Source of the DNA: a virus
DNA length: 64,000 nucleotides
Virus record (IMG/VR): IMGVR_UViG_3300046680_000412
Span: 1-64,000 of that record
Strand: one strand, 5' to 3'
The notes beneath the pieces are model-generated. The model searched no databases and was not told the DNA's origin. It saw only the letters and a program-made list of their open reading frames with translations. Below are positions 16,574 through 24,754 of the stretch, in pieces. The translations under genes and the position numbers were made by a program. How positions within the stretch are numbered: the first letter of the stretch is position 1; each line of letters opens with the position of its first letter.

Positions 16574-18958
16574 ATGTCCCTTGAAAATGTTGGTCTAGGC
16601 GGCGTGCTGATGTTTGACGAACGCCAAGCCGTGTCCGGCATGAAGTCGGCCGGCTCGGCAGCCGACAAGTTCAAGGGACAATTTTCTGGCATCGTCGACG
16701 CCGCAAAAGGAGTAGGCGCGGGCTTCGCTCAACTGGGTGGCGCTGCCCGCGGCGCTGGCGTCGCCATGATGCCAGCTACGCTAGCGTTTGGCGCGGGCAT
16801 CGACACAGCTGCGAAGTTCGAACAGCAAATGTCAGCAGTTGGCGCTGTGTCGCAAGCCACAAAAGCAGAATTGGGGCAACTGACCGATGAGGCCAAAAAG
16901 CAGAGCCTAGGCACCAAGTTCAGTGCATTCGAAACGGGCCAGGCGATGGAGTTCTTGGCGCGCGCTGGCTTCGATCAGACGGAGACCATTGCCGCGCTCA
17001 CGCCGGTGCTGAATGCGGCTGCCGCGGAGAATATCGATCTCGCCACGACAACGGATATCGTGTCGAACTCACTGCGTGCGCTCGGGAAGCCGGCCACCGA
17101 CGCGGGTTACTTCGCTGACGTGTTGGCGGTCACGAGCGCCAAAACGAACACGAGCATCGTGGGCATGGGCGAGTCGATGAAGTATGCCGCTGGCGAAGCC
17201 AAGACGCTCGGCATTGAACTTCCGGTGCTTGCTGCTTCGTTAGGCGTTGCAGCAGATGCCGGTTTGCGCGGCGCAATTGGCGGCACGTCGTTTACGCAAG
17301 CGCTCATCAAGTTGACGAAGCCTTCGGCGGATGGCGCGGCATTGCTTGAAGACATGGGCATCAAGATGACCAAGACCGCGAAGGGCGGATTGGACATGGT
17401 CGATGTCTTCAGGCAGATCCACACGAAAGTGAAGCAGATCCCGAACGTGATGGAGCGCGCCCGAACCGTCACCGAGATTTTTGGCGTCCGCGGCCAGAAG
17501 ATCTTCACGGCGATGGAAACAGCCCTCGACTCCGGCAAGCTCGACTCATTGGTGGGTCAGTTGGAAAACGCGAACGGTGAAGCGAAGAAGATGGCCGAGA
17601 CGCGGTTGGACAACTTCTATGGCCAGCTCGACTTGCTCACAAAGGCGGTATCAGCGTTTTCGATCGAGACGATGGGTCAGTTCTTGGAGCCGTTCAAGAA
17701 CTCGGTCAAGCAGTACAAGGACTACGCCGTCGGCCTGGTGGTGCTCTTGAAGGAAATCAACTCAGAACAGGGCCTTACACAAGAGACGGCCACAAAATAC
17801 GGCTCAACCATGGTCGCCATCGCGCTTGGGATTCGGCAAGGCATCGATATTGTGATCCATGGTTACGTCCTTCTCAGGCAACGCCTGATGGATCTGATTG
17901 CCCAGTTCACAGGTGGCGGATCTGAAGAAATGATTCAGTCCTTCACCAAGATCGCGACGGTCATCTTCTTCGTGGCCGCCGCCGTGGCGCCGGTGTTGGT
18001 TGCGCTCGGAACAATCGCCTATGTCATCACCAACGTGATTTGGCCGGTGTTCGCGGGACTTGGCTCGGTCATCGGAGCAGTCTTCACCTGGCCGGTGTTG
18101 GCCGCAATCGCGCTCGTCGTAGGCGGCTTTCTGATGCTTCAGAAGGACGGCGAGACGGTGAAAGACACTTTCACGCGTATCGTCGACAACATCGTGGGTG
18201 GATTCAACTGGCTCATGGAGAACGGCATCAAGCCGATCCTCTCCGGTTTCGAGTGGTTCAATCCGGCCTTCGAAGTCATCTGGACCAAGTTCAAAGAGAT
18301 CTGGGGCGACATCACCAACGATCTCACGGATACGTTTGGCGGCATCTTTCAGTCGCTCAAGGCGCTTGGCCCTTTCTTCAAGGTCGTGTTCACTTTCATC
18401 GGCAACATCGCCGGTGCCGCAGCGACGATCATCGGCGGAGCATTCACGCTGATGTTCGGCATCGTGGAGGGAATCTTTTTCAAGATTCGCAACGTTGTAC
18501 TCAGCGTGATGGAATCGATCGTGAACTTTATCAAACAGCTGTCGTTCGGCTTGGGCTACATCGCCGAGCTCGCCGGCTTCGACTGGGGCAAGAAGATGCA
18601 GGACTTCGGCCAGGACGAGTTCAAGATCGACGTCGGGCGCAGCGAGCGAGGCATGGGCGGCTCAGGCGGTTCAGCGGCTGAAGACATCGTGCTCGACAGC
18701 AATGAACGAGACACCATGGTGGTTGATCAGAAGGCGCTCGATGCCGCCGCTATCGGCAACGCCGTGGGCGATGCAGTAGCGGGCGCGATGCCAGACGAAC
18801 TGAACGTTGACAGCAAGGTGTGCGTCGACGGCAAGACCATCGCGCGCGCGACGGGCAAGCACAAGCAGGAACTCAGCGAGCGCGCTGGCTTCAAATCCAC
18901 TCCATGGGCAAAGCGGGCGGCTGCCGAACACGGCGCCGTGCCCGCCCGAGGTACCTGA
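16574..18958 (+). CDS. Tail tape measure protein
   Basis: 794 residues, ATG start behind ATAGGAAAAC. The N-terminal half is the TP901-type tape measure core: residues about 75-330 include FEQQMSAVGAVSQAT, FSAFETGQAMEFLARAGF and GTSFTQALIKLTKPS, all family hallmarks. Residues about 455-525 contain several hydrophobic helices, consistent with a membrane-active segment used when the protein leaves the tail during DNA ejection. The C-terminus is hydrophilic. The length suggests a short to medium tail by the usual rule of roughly 1.5 angstroms per residue. The gene follows the chaperone pair and its stop overlaps the next ATG (TGATG). Confidence 0.9.
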   Translation: MSLENVGLGGVLMFDERQAVSGMKSAGSAADKFKGQFSGIVDAAKGVGAGFAQLGGAARGAGVAMMPATLAFGAGIDTAAKFEQQMSAVGAVSQATKAELGQLTDEAKKQSLGTKFSAFETGQAMEFLARAGFDQTETIAALTPVLNAAAAENIDLATTTDIVSNSLRALGKPATDAGYFADVLAVTSAKTNTSIVGMGESMKYAAGEAKTLGIELPVLAASLGVAADAGLRGAIGGTSFTQALIKLTKPSADGAALLEDMGIKMTKTAKGGLDMVDVFRQIHTKVKQIPNVMERARTVTEIFGVRGQKIFTAMETALDSGKLDSLVGQLENANGEAKKMAETRLDNFYGQLDLLTKAVSAFSIETMGQFLEPFKNSVKQYKDYAVGLVVLLKEINSEQGLTQETATKYGSTMVAIALGIRQGIDIVIHGYVLLRQRLMDLIAQFTGGGSEEMIQSFTKIATVIFFVAAAVAPVLVALGTIAYVITNVIWPVFAGLGSVIGAVFTWPVLAAIALVVGGFLMLQKDGETVKDTFTRIVDNIVGGFNWLMENGIKPILSGFEWFNPAFEVIWTKFKEIWGDITNDLTDTFGGIFQSLKALGPFFKVVFTFIGNIAGAAATIIGGAFTLMFGIVEGIFFKIRNVVLSVMESIVNFIKQLSFGLGYIAELAGFDWGKKMQDFGQDEFKIDVGRSERGMGGSGGSAAEDIVLDSNERDTMVVDQKALDAAAIGNAVGDAVAGAMPDELNVDSKVCVDGKTIARATGKHKQELSERAGFKSTPWAKRAAAEHGAVPARGT

Positions 18959-19812
18959 TGGCAAGTCCACTGCTCACGACAAGCACCGCCGCGGCCGCGG
19001 CCGCGACGAAATTCATTCCGAACTACAAGGTTTGGAACCTGCTCAATCTCGACTCTGGCCAAGTGATGCAAGGCCAGTTCGAAGCGGAAAACGTCGGGCG
19101 CGACATCGAAGTGAACTGGGGTCAGTTCACTTCGCTCAATCGGCAGAACCCGATCCTGCAGTTTCTGAACGGTGCGGCAGAGAAAGTGTCTTTCGACGCG
19201 CGGTTCTACAGCAACCACGCGCTCGACGCTTCGCCGGAGGCCAAGCTCGAAATGCTGGTTTCTTGGACGAAGATCGATCCGTCCCTACGGCGCCCGCCCA
19301 TCTTGCAGTTCTGGATCGGCGACGGCCATCTGATGATGAACTGCGTCGTCACTGGCGCAAAGATCGGCTACGCGCGACCCAACTTCTTTGGTGGCGCGCG
19401 CGACATCACCTTCACGTTGTCGTTGATGGAGTTCACGCCGTTCAGCTTGGACGACGCCGAACAGACAGACACACGCTATGCACGCGCGCGCGACCGGGAC
19501 TACTTCGAGCTGCTCGCGTTCGAAGAGTATGGCAATCCGATGATCGGCGATGTGATCCGGAAGATGCATCCGATCCTGCAAAGCTTGGAGCCCGGCGACG
19601 TCGTCAAGCTGCCGTCCATCGAGGGCGTGCGCAGCAAGCGAGTGATGCAAACTTCGATTCCCTTGAAAAGCGCGTTTGGCAGGGAAGACACGCCACAGCG
19701 TCGGCTACGTCTGCAGTTCTTTCAGAAGCGGTCAGGCAACTACGTCTCGCACGTGCTTTCGCCAACGCGATCTTCGAGTCGAAGCGTCATCAGCGCAGTG
19801 GGCGGCTTGTAA
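18958..19812 (+). CDS. LysM-type baseplate/tail protein (CIS tube-initiator-like)
   Basis: 284 residues from the ATG at 18958, which overlaps the tape measure stop; the frame is open further upstream only inside the tape measure gene. An Ala-rich start is followed by a beta domain with WNLLNLDSGQVMQGQFEAENVGRDIEVNWGQ, typical of the baseplate proteins that follow tape measures in contractile systems. A LysM-like segment is visible near 200-235 (YGNPMIGDVIRKMHPILQSLEPGDVVKLP). In relatives this protein caps the inner baseplate and may dock peptidoglycan or the hub. The next gene, the hub, fits this. Confidence 0.65.
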   Translation: MASPLLTTSTAAAAAATKFIPNYKVWNLLNLDSGQVMQGQFEAENVGRDIEVNWGQFTSLNRQNPILQFLNGAAEKVSFDARFYSNHALDASPEAKLEMLVSWTKIDPSLRRPPILQFWIGDGHLMMNCVVTGAKIGYARPNFFGGARDITFTLSLMEFTPFSLDDAEQTDTRYARARDRDYFELLAFEEYGNPMIGDVIRKMHPILQSLEPGDVVKLPSIEGVRSKRVMQTSIPLKSAFGREDTPQRRLRLQFFQKRSGNYVSHVLSPTRSSSRSVISAVGGL

Positions 19813-19828
19813 CGGGAGGCGTTTCGCT

Positions 19829-21184
19829 ATGGTCGACATATCCACACTGAGCCGTCCGTTTCCAGACGACGTCTCGTTCAATGCACCGAACTTCAGCATT
19901 CGCGTTGGCGGCGTCGAAGTGCCGATGGGGATCCGTCAGCTTGTCGAAAAGGTCGAATACGAATCGTCGGACGGCCTAGCCGACATGATGAAGGTTGTCT
20001 TTCGCGATCCACGCTACGTGCCGCCCAAGGGACTGATGCCGCGCGGCCCACTGGGCGGTCGCAGCACGGGCGGCGGCGGCGTGGGTAGCCACCTGTCGCT
20101 ACGCGACGTGCGCGTCTTTCAGCCGGGCAACGAAATGACGCTGGCGCTGGGCTACGGCACTTCGCTCAAGCACGTAGGGCGCGTGGTCATTCGCAAGGTG
20201 CGCCCGAACTTTCCGCGCGACGACATCCCCACGGTCGAGGTGATTGGCTACACCAAGGACTCGGCCATGATGGACAATGCGCCGCAAGGGCCGAAGACGC
20301 CCAACTCTCCGATCTACGCGAAGCCCGAGACGTCGCGGCGCCGGCCTCGTCGCGGCGGCCACAAGAAGAAAGCGGCGCGGCTCGATCGCATGTTCAAGAA
20401 TGCGACGTTTGCGGACGCGGTTCGACAGCGCGGCCTCGCCTACAACTTCGAGTTGAAGGTCGACGACACGCACGATGCGAAGCATACGTTTGTCCAGAAA
20501 GTCGGCCTGACGGACTACGACTTCGTCAAAGGGCTATCGAACATCACGGGCTTTTTCTTCTGGGTCGATGGCGACGAGACCGGCAAGTGGACTTTGCACT
20601 TCAGAGATCCCGCCAAGGTCGAGCGCAAAGAGCTGCAAGAGAAGGTCTACACGTTCAAATACGATCACGGCAATCTCGGAACGCTCTTGGAGTTCGAACC
20701 CGAACTGGCGATCCACAACGCGATCACGAAGATGCAGGCGCGTGTCAAGGATCCAAAGACTGGCAAAATTTTCGATGCCATCTTCCATGAAGAGAACGAA
20801 GACACCCCCGATCCGCTCGCGGTCGTGCCGGACGACATTGACGGCAACGTGTTGGATGGAGAGTACAAGACGGCGTCGAGCGTCAAAATCTTCATCGACG
20901 AATACAGCTTCACGGCGATCGCGAATCGGCGCTTTCACAGCGAAGCCGAACTGATCCAGTGGACGCGCCAGTGGTTTAGGCGTCATCGCGAAAACTTCAT
21001 TCTTTCGACGGGCACGACCATCGGGATCGAAACGGTGATGGCGCGGCAGATCCACAATATTTCAGGCATCGGCATGGGGCTGGATGGCGAGTACTTTTTT
21101 TCGAATGTGAACCACAAGCTTTCGAACAACGCTGGGTACGAACTCGAATGCACGATGCGCAAGGTCGTGCCCGAGCTCGAATAG
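19829..21184 (+). CDS. Baseplate hub protein (gpD/gp27-like)
   Basis: 451 residues from the ATG at 19829 with GGGAGGCG upstream. The first 120 residues (PNFSIRVGGVEVPMGIRQLVEKVEYES... DMMKVVFRDP) and the later VGRVVIRKVRPNFPRDDIPTVEVIGYTKD segment match the late-control-gene-D/gp27 family, whose trimer forms the hub joining tube and spike. Residues 150-185 contain an Arg/Lys-rich stretch. A DGEYFFSNVNHKLSNNAGYELECTMRKVV end is typical of the family. The spike gene follows nine bases later. Assignment by pattern and position. Confidence 0.8.
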   Translation: MVDISTLSRPFPDDVSFNAPNFSIRVGGVEVPMGIRQLVEKVEYESSDGLADMMKVVFRDPRYVPPKGLMPRGPLGGRSTGGGGVGSHLSLRDVRVFQPGNEMTLALGYGTSLKHVGRVVIRKVRPNFPRDDIPTVEVIGYTKDSAMMDNAPQGPKTPNSPIYAKPETSRRRPRRGGHKKKAARLDRMFKNATFADAVRQRGLAYNFELKVDDTHDAKHTFVQKVGLTDYDFVKGLSNITGFFFWVDGDETGKWTLHFRDPAKVERKELQEKVYTFKYDHGNLGTLLEFEPELAIHNAITKMQARVKDPKTGKIFDAIFHEENEDTPDPLAVVPDDIDGNVLDGEYKTASSVKIFIDEYSFTAIANRRFHSEAELIQWTRQWFRRHRENFILSTGTTIGIETVMARQIHNISGIGMGLDGEYFFSNVNHKLSNNAGYELECTMRKVVPELE

Positions 21185-21193
21185 GTCGTTTCC

Positions 21194-21898
21194 ATGGCAT
21201 TGATGACTGCAACCTATCCCGCGAAAGTTACTTTCAACCAGGACCCCGACAAGCGCGGCGTGATCCGCGTGGCGTGCGTGGGCATCATGGGCGACGAAGA
21301 CGTGGAGGTCCCGGTCGATGTCGAGCCCGTGCACGACTGGGGCTTCTTCTTCGTTCCGGACATCGGCGAGCTTGTCGAGGTCGAATGCCTGGAAGGCTCC
21401 GACGAGGACGAGCAGCCCGGCCAGATGTCGATCGACAATCTCGATCTGAAGTGGCGCAGTGCACGCTACTACACCGACGACGAGGACGGTGACAAGCCAA
21501 CGCTGATTCACAGCAAGTTCACCGAGAAGAACTACGGCAAGCGCCGGGGCTTTGCGACACCTGCCGGGCACGTGTTCATGTTCGACGACACCGAGGGCGC
21601 GGAAGAGATGACCTTGGCGTGGAAGGACGGCAGCGCGCTTTTGACGTTCGACGCAAAGGGCACGGTGACGCTGCAGAACAAAGCTGGCGCGACGCTCGTG
21701 ATGGATTCGGACTCCGGCAAGATTGTCCTGACGTCCGACACGATCGAAGTGAACGGCGGCGAGCAGGCCATGATCCTTGGCAATCTGTTCAAGCAGTACT
21801 TCGACACGCATACACATCCGACGGGAGTAGGACCGAGCGGTGTGCCGATCGTGCCGATGCCCGCAAACACCTTGAGCTCGATCACGAAGGTAGGGTGA
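21194..21898 (+). CDS. Baseplate spike protein (gp5/gpV-like OB fold)
   Basis: 234 residues. Residues about 5-90 form an OB-type barrel (ATYPAKVTFNQDPDKRGVIRVACVGI... GELVEVECLEG), and residues 130-190 a short beta-helix-like run (LAWKDGSALLTFDAKGTVTLQNKAGATLVMDSDSGKIVLTSDTIEVNG), as in P2 gpV and T4 gp5. The C-terminus carries HTHPTGVGPSG, a motif often seen in spike proteins. No lysozyme domain is present, unlike T4 gp5, so cell-wall degradation would need another enzyme. It pierces the outer membrane. Confidence 0.8.
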   Translation: MALMTATYPAKVTFNQDPDKRGVIRVACVGIMGDEDVEVPVDVEPVHDWGFFFVPDIGELVEVECLEGSDEDEQPGQMSIDNLDLKWRSARYYTDDEDGDKPTLIHSKFTEKNYGKRRGFATPAGHVFMFDDTEGAEEMTLAWKDGSALLTFDAKGTVTLQNKAGATLVMDSDSGKIVLTSDTIEVNGGEQAMILGNLFKQYFDTHTHPTGVGPSGVPIVPMPANTLSSITKVG

Positions 21899-21902
21899 GG
21901 CG

Positions 21903-22169
21903 ATGGCACTCGACAAGGCAGGCCTGAAGACAGCGATTCAGCATGTGTTCGAGAAAATCGGTGACGACAACCAATTGTCTGCCGCCGACGCAGCGACGCA
22001 GCTGTCCGATGCGATCGACTCGTACGTCAAGACGGCGCTCGCTACTGTCAGCATCCCGCCCGGGACAGTCGTGATCGCGGCGGCTTCTATCGCGGTGCCG
22101 GTCCTGAACCCAGCGCCCATCTCACTGACGGGCGGCCCGTCGACCACGCCCCCGGGAGGGCTGTCCTGA
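21903..22169 (+). CDS. Small baseplate-region hypothetical protein
   Basis: 88 residues, ATG start four bases after the spike gene. An N-terminal amphipathic helix (KAGLKTAIQHVFEKIGD, then a Asp/Ala-rich helix) is followed by a Val/Ala/Pro-rich hydrophobic strand region and a Gly/Pro/Thr tail. The last base of its stop codon is the first base of the next ATG. In similar loci the gene between spike and gp25-like protein often encodes a spike accessory; no homology is claimed. Confidence 0.55.
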   Translation: MALDKAGLKTAIQHVFEKIGDDNQLSAADAATQLSDAIDSYVKTALATVSIPPGTVVIAAASIAVPVLNPAPISLTGGPSTTPPGGLS

Positions 22170-22558
22170 TGCCCACCGGACTTGCGATGCCCGTGGGCGT
22201 CAGCCAGGGCGGCGGCGCGCGGCTGTCGTCGGGCGACGAAAACGACGACAAGATCATTCGCTTGGCGCTGGGCGACGACGCAAACGAAAACGCCTTTCAG
22301 CAGAATGTAGGCGTCGGCGCGAACATGATCTTTGGCCAGTCCGATCAGGTGCTGCAGGCGACGATCATGCGCCGCCTCAACGACGTGTTTCGGCGCTTCG
22401 AGGCGCAGAAACGCTACATCCTTCGTCGCAACACGATTCGCTGGACACAAGACAGTGAAACGCAAGAGATGATTTTGACGCTGAAGTATCTCTCGGTCGA
22501 AAGCGACAAAGAGCAGATGTTTCGCGAGAGCTTCAACGCGTCTACGACCAACCCATAG
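22169..22558 (+). CDS. Baseplate wedge protein (gp25/gpW-like)
   Basis: 129 residues, ATG start overlapping the previous stop. Residues 35-129 have the gp25-like pattern: FQQNVGVGANMIFGQSD, then IMRRLNDVFRRFEAQKRYIL, then alternating strands ending in LTLKYLSVESDKEQ. The family (called lysozyme-like for historic reasons, but structural) nucleates the sheath at the baseplate and contacts the J-like wedge protein encoded next. The first 35 residues are low complexity. Confidence 0.75.
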   Translation: MPTGLAMPVGVSQGGGARLSSGDENDDKIIRLALGDDANENAFQQNVGVGANMIFGQSDQVLQATIMRRLNDVFRRFEAQKRYILRRNTIRWTQDSETQEMILTLKYLSVESDKEQMFRESFNASTTNP

Positions 22559-22569
22559 AGGCGACCGGC

Positions 22570-24750
22570 ATGCCATCCAAAGTGATCGAAGTCCCGTCGT
22601 TCGAGTTCTCTGCGTTCTACTACGCACAGATCTTGGAGGCGTTGCTCGTCCGCAAGCGCATCGACGTTCCGGAGCTGACCGACGAAAGCGACTTTGAGCC
22701 GTTCATCCAGTTGCTTCGAAGCTTCGCGCTCGTCGGGCACCTGAACAATACGCTACTCGACGTCGTCGCCAACGAAAACACGTTGCCCACTGCGCAGCTC
22801 GTCGAGACCGTTCGCAACATGTTGCAGCTGATCGGCTACGACTTGGCCTCGGCTTCGCCAGCGAGTTCCGAACTCGTCTATCAGTTGGCGCGTGCGTTCA
22901 GCGCGTCGACCGAGGTTGTGCCGGCGCTTGCCCAAGGCGCGACACGCGGCGACACGGATGTGCCCGTAATCTACTTCGAGTCACTCGAAGGCGTGACCGT
23001 GACGCGCACCGATCGCTTCACGAGTGTCCATTCAGAGGATGGCGGCGTAATCACGGATCACACGACTGAAGCAAACGCTGGGTCGAACTTCACTCCGTGG
23101 TCGACGCCGGCAAGTGGCGATGCGCTCTATTTTGGACACGACTCGGCAATGTGGGACGCGCTCAGACTGAACGTGGTCGCGGCGCTCACCAATATCGCAG
23201 GAGCGTGGGAGTACTTTGACGGCGACGTGTTTGACGTGCAGCCGGAAGTGGTTGTGAATATCGGCGCCGGGCAGCTGTCGTTTGATCTCGACTCGCTTCT
23301 GGGCGCATCCGACAGGCGCGGTGCGCGCGTGCGCGTCACGTTGAACGAGACAGGCGCGTACGAAGAAGTGGTGTCGACGTGGAACGGTGCGCAGAATATT
23401 GGCGTAACAGGTCTGTTGGGTCAGAGCTCGCCGTCGACCGTCGCGACCGACTATACGGTCGGCTGTGAATGGTCCGAGTTCGCGATGTCGCCTGAGTTGA
23501 ACTTTTTGGACGACACGCATGGTCTTGCGACGGCGGGCGAGCATGATGTTTCGTTCGGTTTGCCGCAGACCGAATCGACGAACTGGCGCGTCACCACGAT
23601 CAACGGCATTCAGGGTTTTTGGATCCGCTTTCGCATCGTGACCGTAACCGGCCCGACGTCGCCGACTTTGGCTCGTTGCCGCATGGACACTGGCGATCAG
23701 TACGTGATCTCTCCCGTCGTGCAGGGGCGCTCTGTCTCGGACGATCCACTTGGTTCGTCCAATGGCGGGCCCAATCAGCAGTTCGAGACGACGCGCGACT
23801 ACTTCATCGACGGCAGCGAAACCGTGACCGTGGACGACGAAGAATGGACGCGCGTTCGAAACTTTCTTCGCTCGGGACCGCAAGACAGACACTACACGAT
23901 CGTGCTCGGAGACAATGACCGGGCCACCGTGCGCACGGGCGACGGCGTCACCGGGCGCATCCCGCCGCTGGGCCAGGGCAACGTCTCGATCGACTACCGC
24001 TTCAACGCGGAAGTCAGTGGCAACGTGGGATCCAACACGATCGTTGTCGACAAAACCGGCCTTACCTTCGTCAATACGATCTACAACCCGCGACAGGCGG
24101 GTGGGTGGTCAGAAGCTGAAGGCGCTTCGCCTGAAAGCCTCGAACGAGCGAAACTCGCCGGGCCAGCGACGTTGCGCACCAAAGACGTCGCGCTCAATGG
24201 CGATGACGCGATCGTGATGGCGAAGGCGTTCGTGGCATCCGATGGCACACGGCCATTCAGTCGCGCGACCTTTGTCGAAGAAGGCTTCGGCGTCAAGACA
24301 GTGGAGCTTGTTCTGTGCGGATCGGGCGGGGTGATTCCAACCTCGGAATACTTGCGCGAGATCGAGGTGTTCTTCAACGGCGACAAATATGCGAGCCCGC
24401 CGTTGCCGCAGCGTTATGTCGGAAACCAGCGCGTGTACGCTGTCGCCTTCGATTTGAAAGTCGTCGACATGACTGTCGAGATAGAAGCGCCGGAGACCGT
24501 GACCGAAGAGCAAGTCAAGAACGGCCTGGCCCAGGTGCTGCAGCCTGAAGCGCGGAAGAAAGACGGCGTCACGTACGAGTGGAACTTCGGCGGAAGCGTG
24601 CCGATTTCTCGCTTGGTCCACGAAGTATTCAAGATCGACGATTCAATTGCGGCCGTCACTATCGACGGCCTACCGGGAGACGGCGTAGTGCTTAGCTCGC
24701 GACAGCTGCCGATCGCAGGCACGATCAACGTCCTGATCGCAAGGCCATAA
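22570..24750 (+). CDS. Baseplate wedge protein (gpJ/gp6-like)
   Basis: 726 residues. The N-terminal 100 residues are helical (LTDESDFEPFIQLLRSFALVGHLNNTLLDVVANENTLPTAQL..., a family hallmark). A long middle section holds beta modules. The end, from GPATLRTKDVALNGDDAIVMAKAF through EEQVKNGLAQVLQPEARKKDGV and FGGSVPISRLVHEVFKI, matches baseplate J-type proteins, which form the inner wedge ring with the gpI-like protein. It is longer than P2 gpJ because of inserted domains, probably solvent-exposed. The next two genes are propeller and gpI-like proteins. Confidence 0.8.
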   Translation: MPSKVIEVPSFEFSAFYYAQILEALLVRKRIDVPELTDESDFEPFIQLLRSFALVGHLNNTLLDVVANENTLPTAQLVETVRNMLQLIGYDLASASPASSELVYQLARAFSASTEVVPALAQGATRGDTDVPVIYFESLEGVTVTRTDRFTSVHSEDGGVITDHTTEANAGSNFTPWSTPASGDALYFGHDSAMWDALRLNVVAALTNIAGAWEYFDGDVFDVQPEVVVNIGAGQLSFDLDSLLGASDRRGARVRVTLNETGAYEEVVSTWNGAQNIGVTGLLGQSSPSTVATDYTVGCEWSEFAMSPELNFLDDTHGLATAGEHDVSFGLPQTESTNWRVTTINGIQGFWIRFRIVTVTGPTSPTLARCRMDTGDQYVISPVVQGRSVSDDPLGSSNGGPNQQFETTRDYFIDGSETVTVDDEEWTRVRNFLRSGPQDRHYTIVLGDNDRATVRTGDGVTGRIPPLGQGNVSIDYRFNAEVSGNVGSNTIVVDKTGLTFVNTIYNPRQAGGWSEAEGASPESLERAKLAGPATLRTKDVALNGDDAIVMAKAFVASDGTRPFSRATFVEEGFGVKTVELVLCGSGGVIPTSEYLREIEVFFNGDKYASPPLPQRYVGNQRVYAVAFDLKVVDMTVEIEAPETVTEEQVKNGLAQVLQPEARKKDGVTYEWNFGGSVPISRLVHEVFKIDDSIAAVTIDGLPGDGVVLSSRQLPIAGTINVLIARP

Positions 24751-24754
24751 AGAC

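Noticed and set aside
18807-19850. 347-codon plus-strand frame overlapping the LysM-type gene
   Set aside because: It is an out-of-frame Arg-rich shadow; the other frame has a coupled start and recognisable baseplate sequence.
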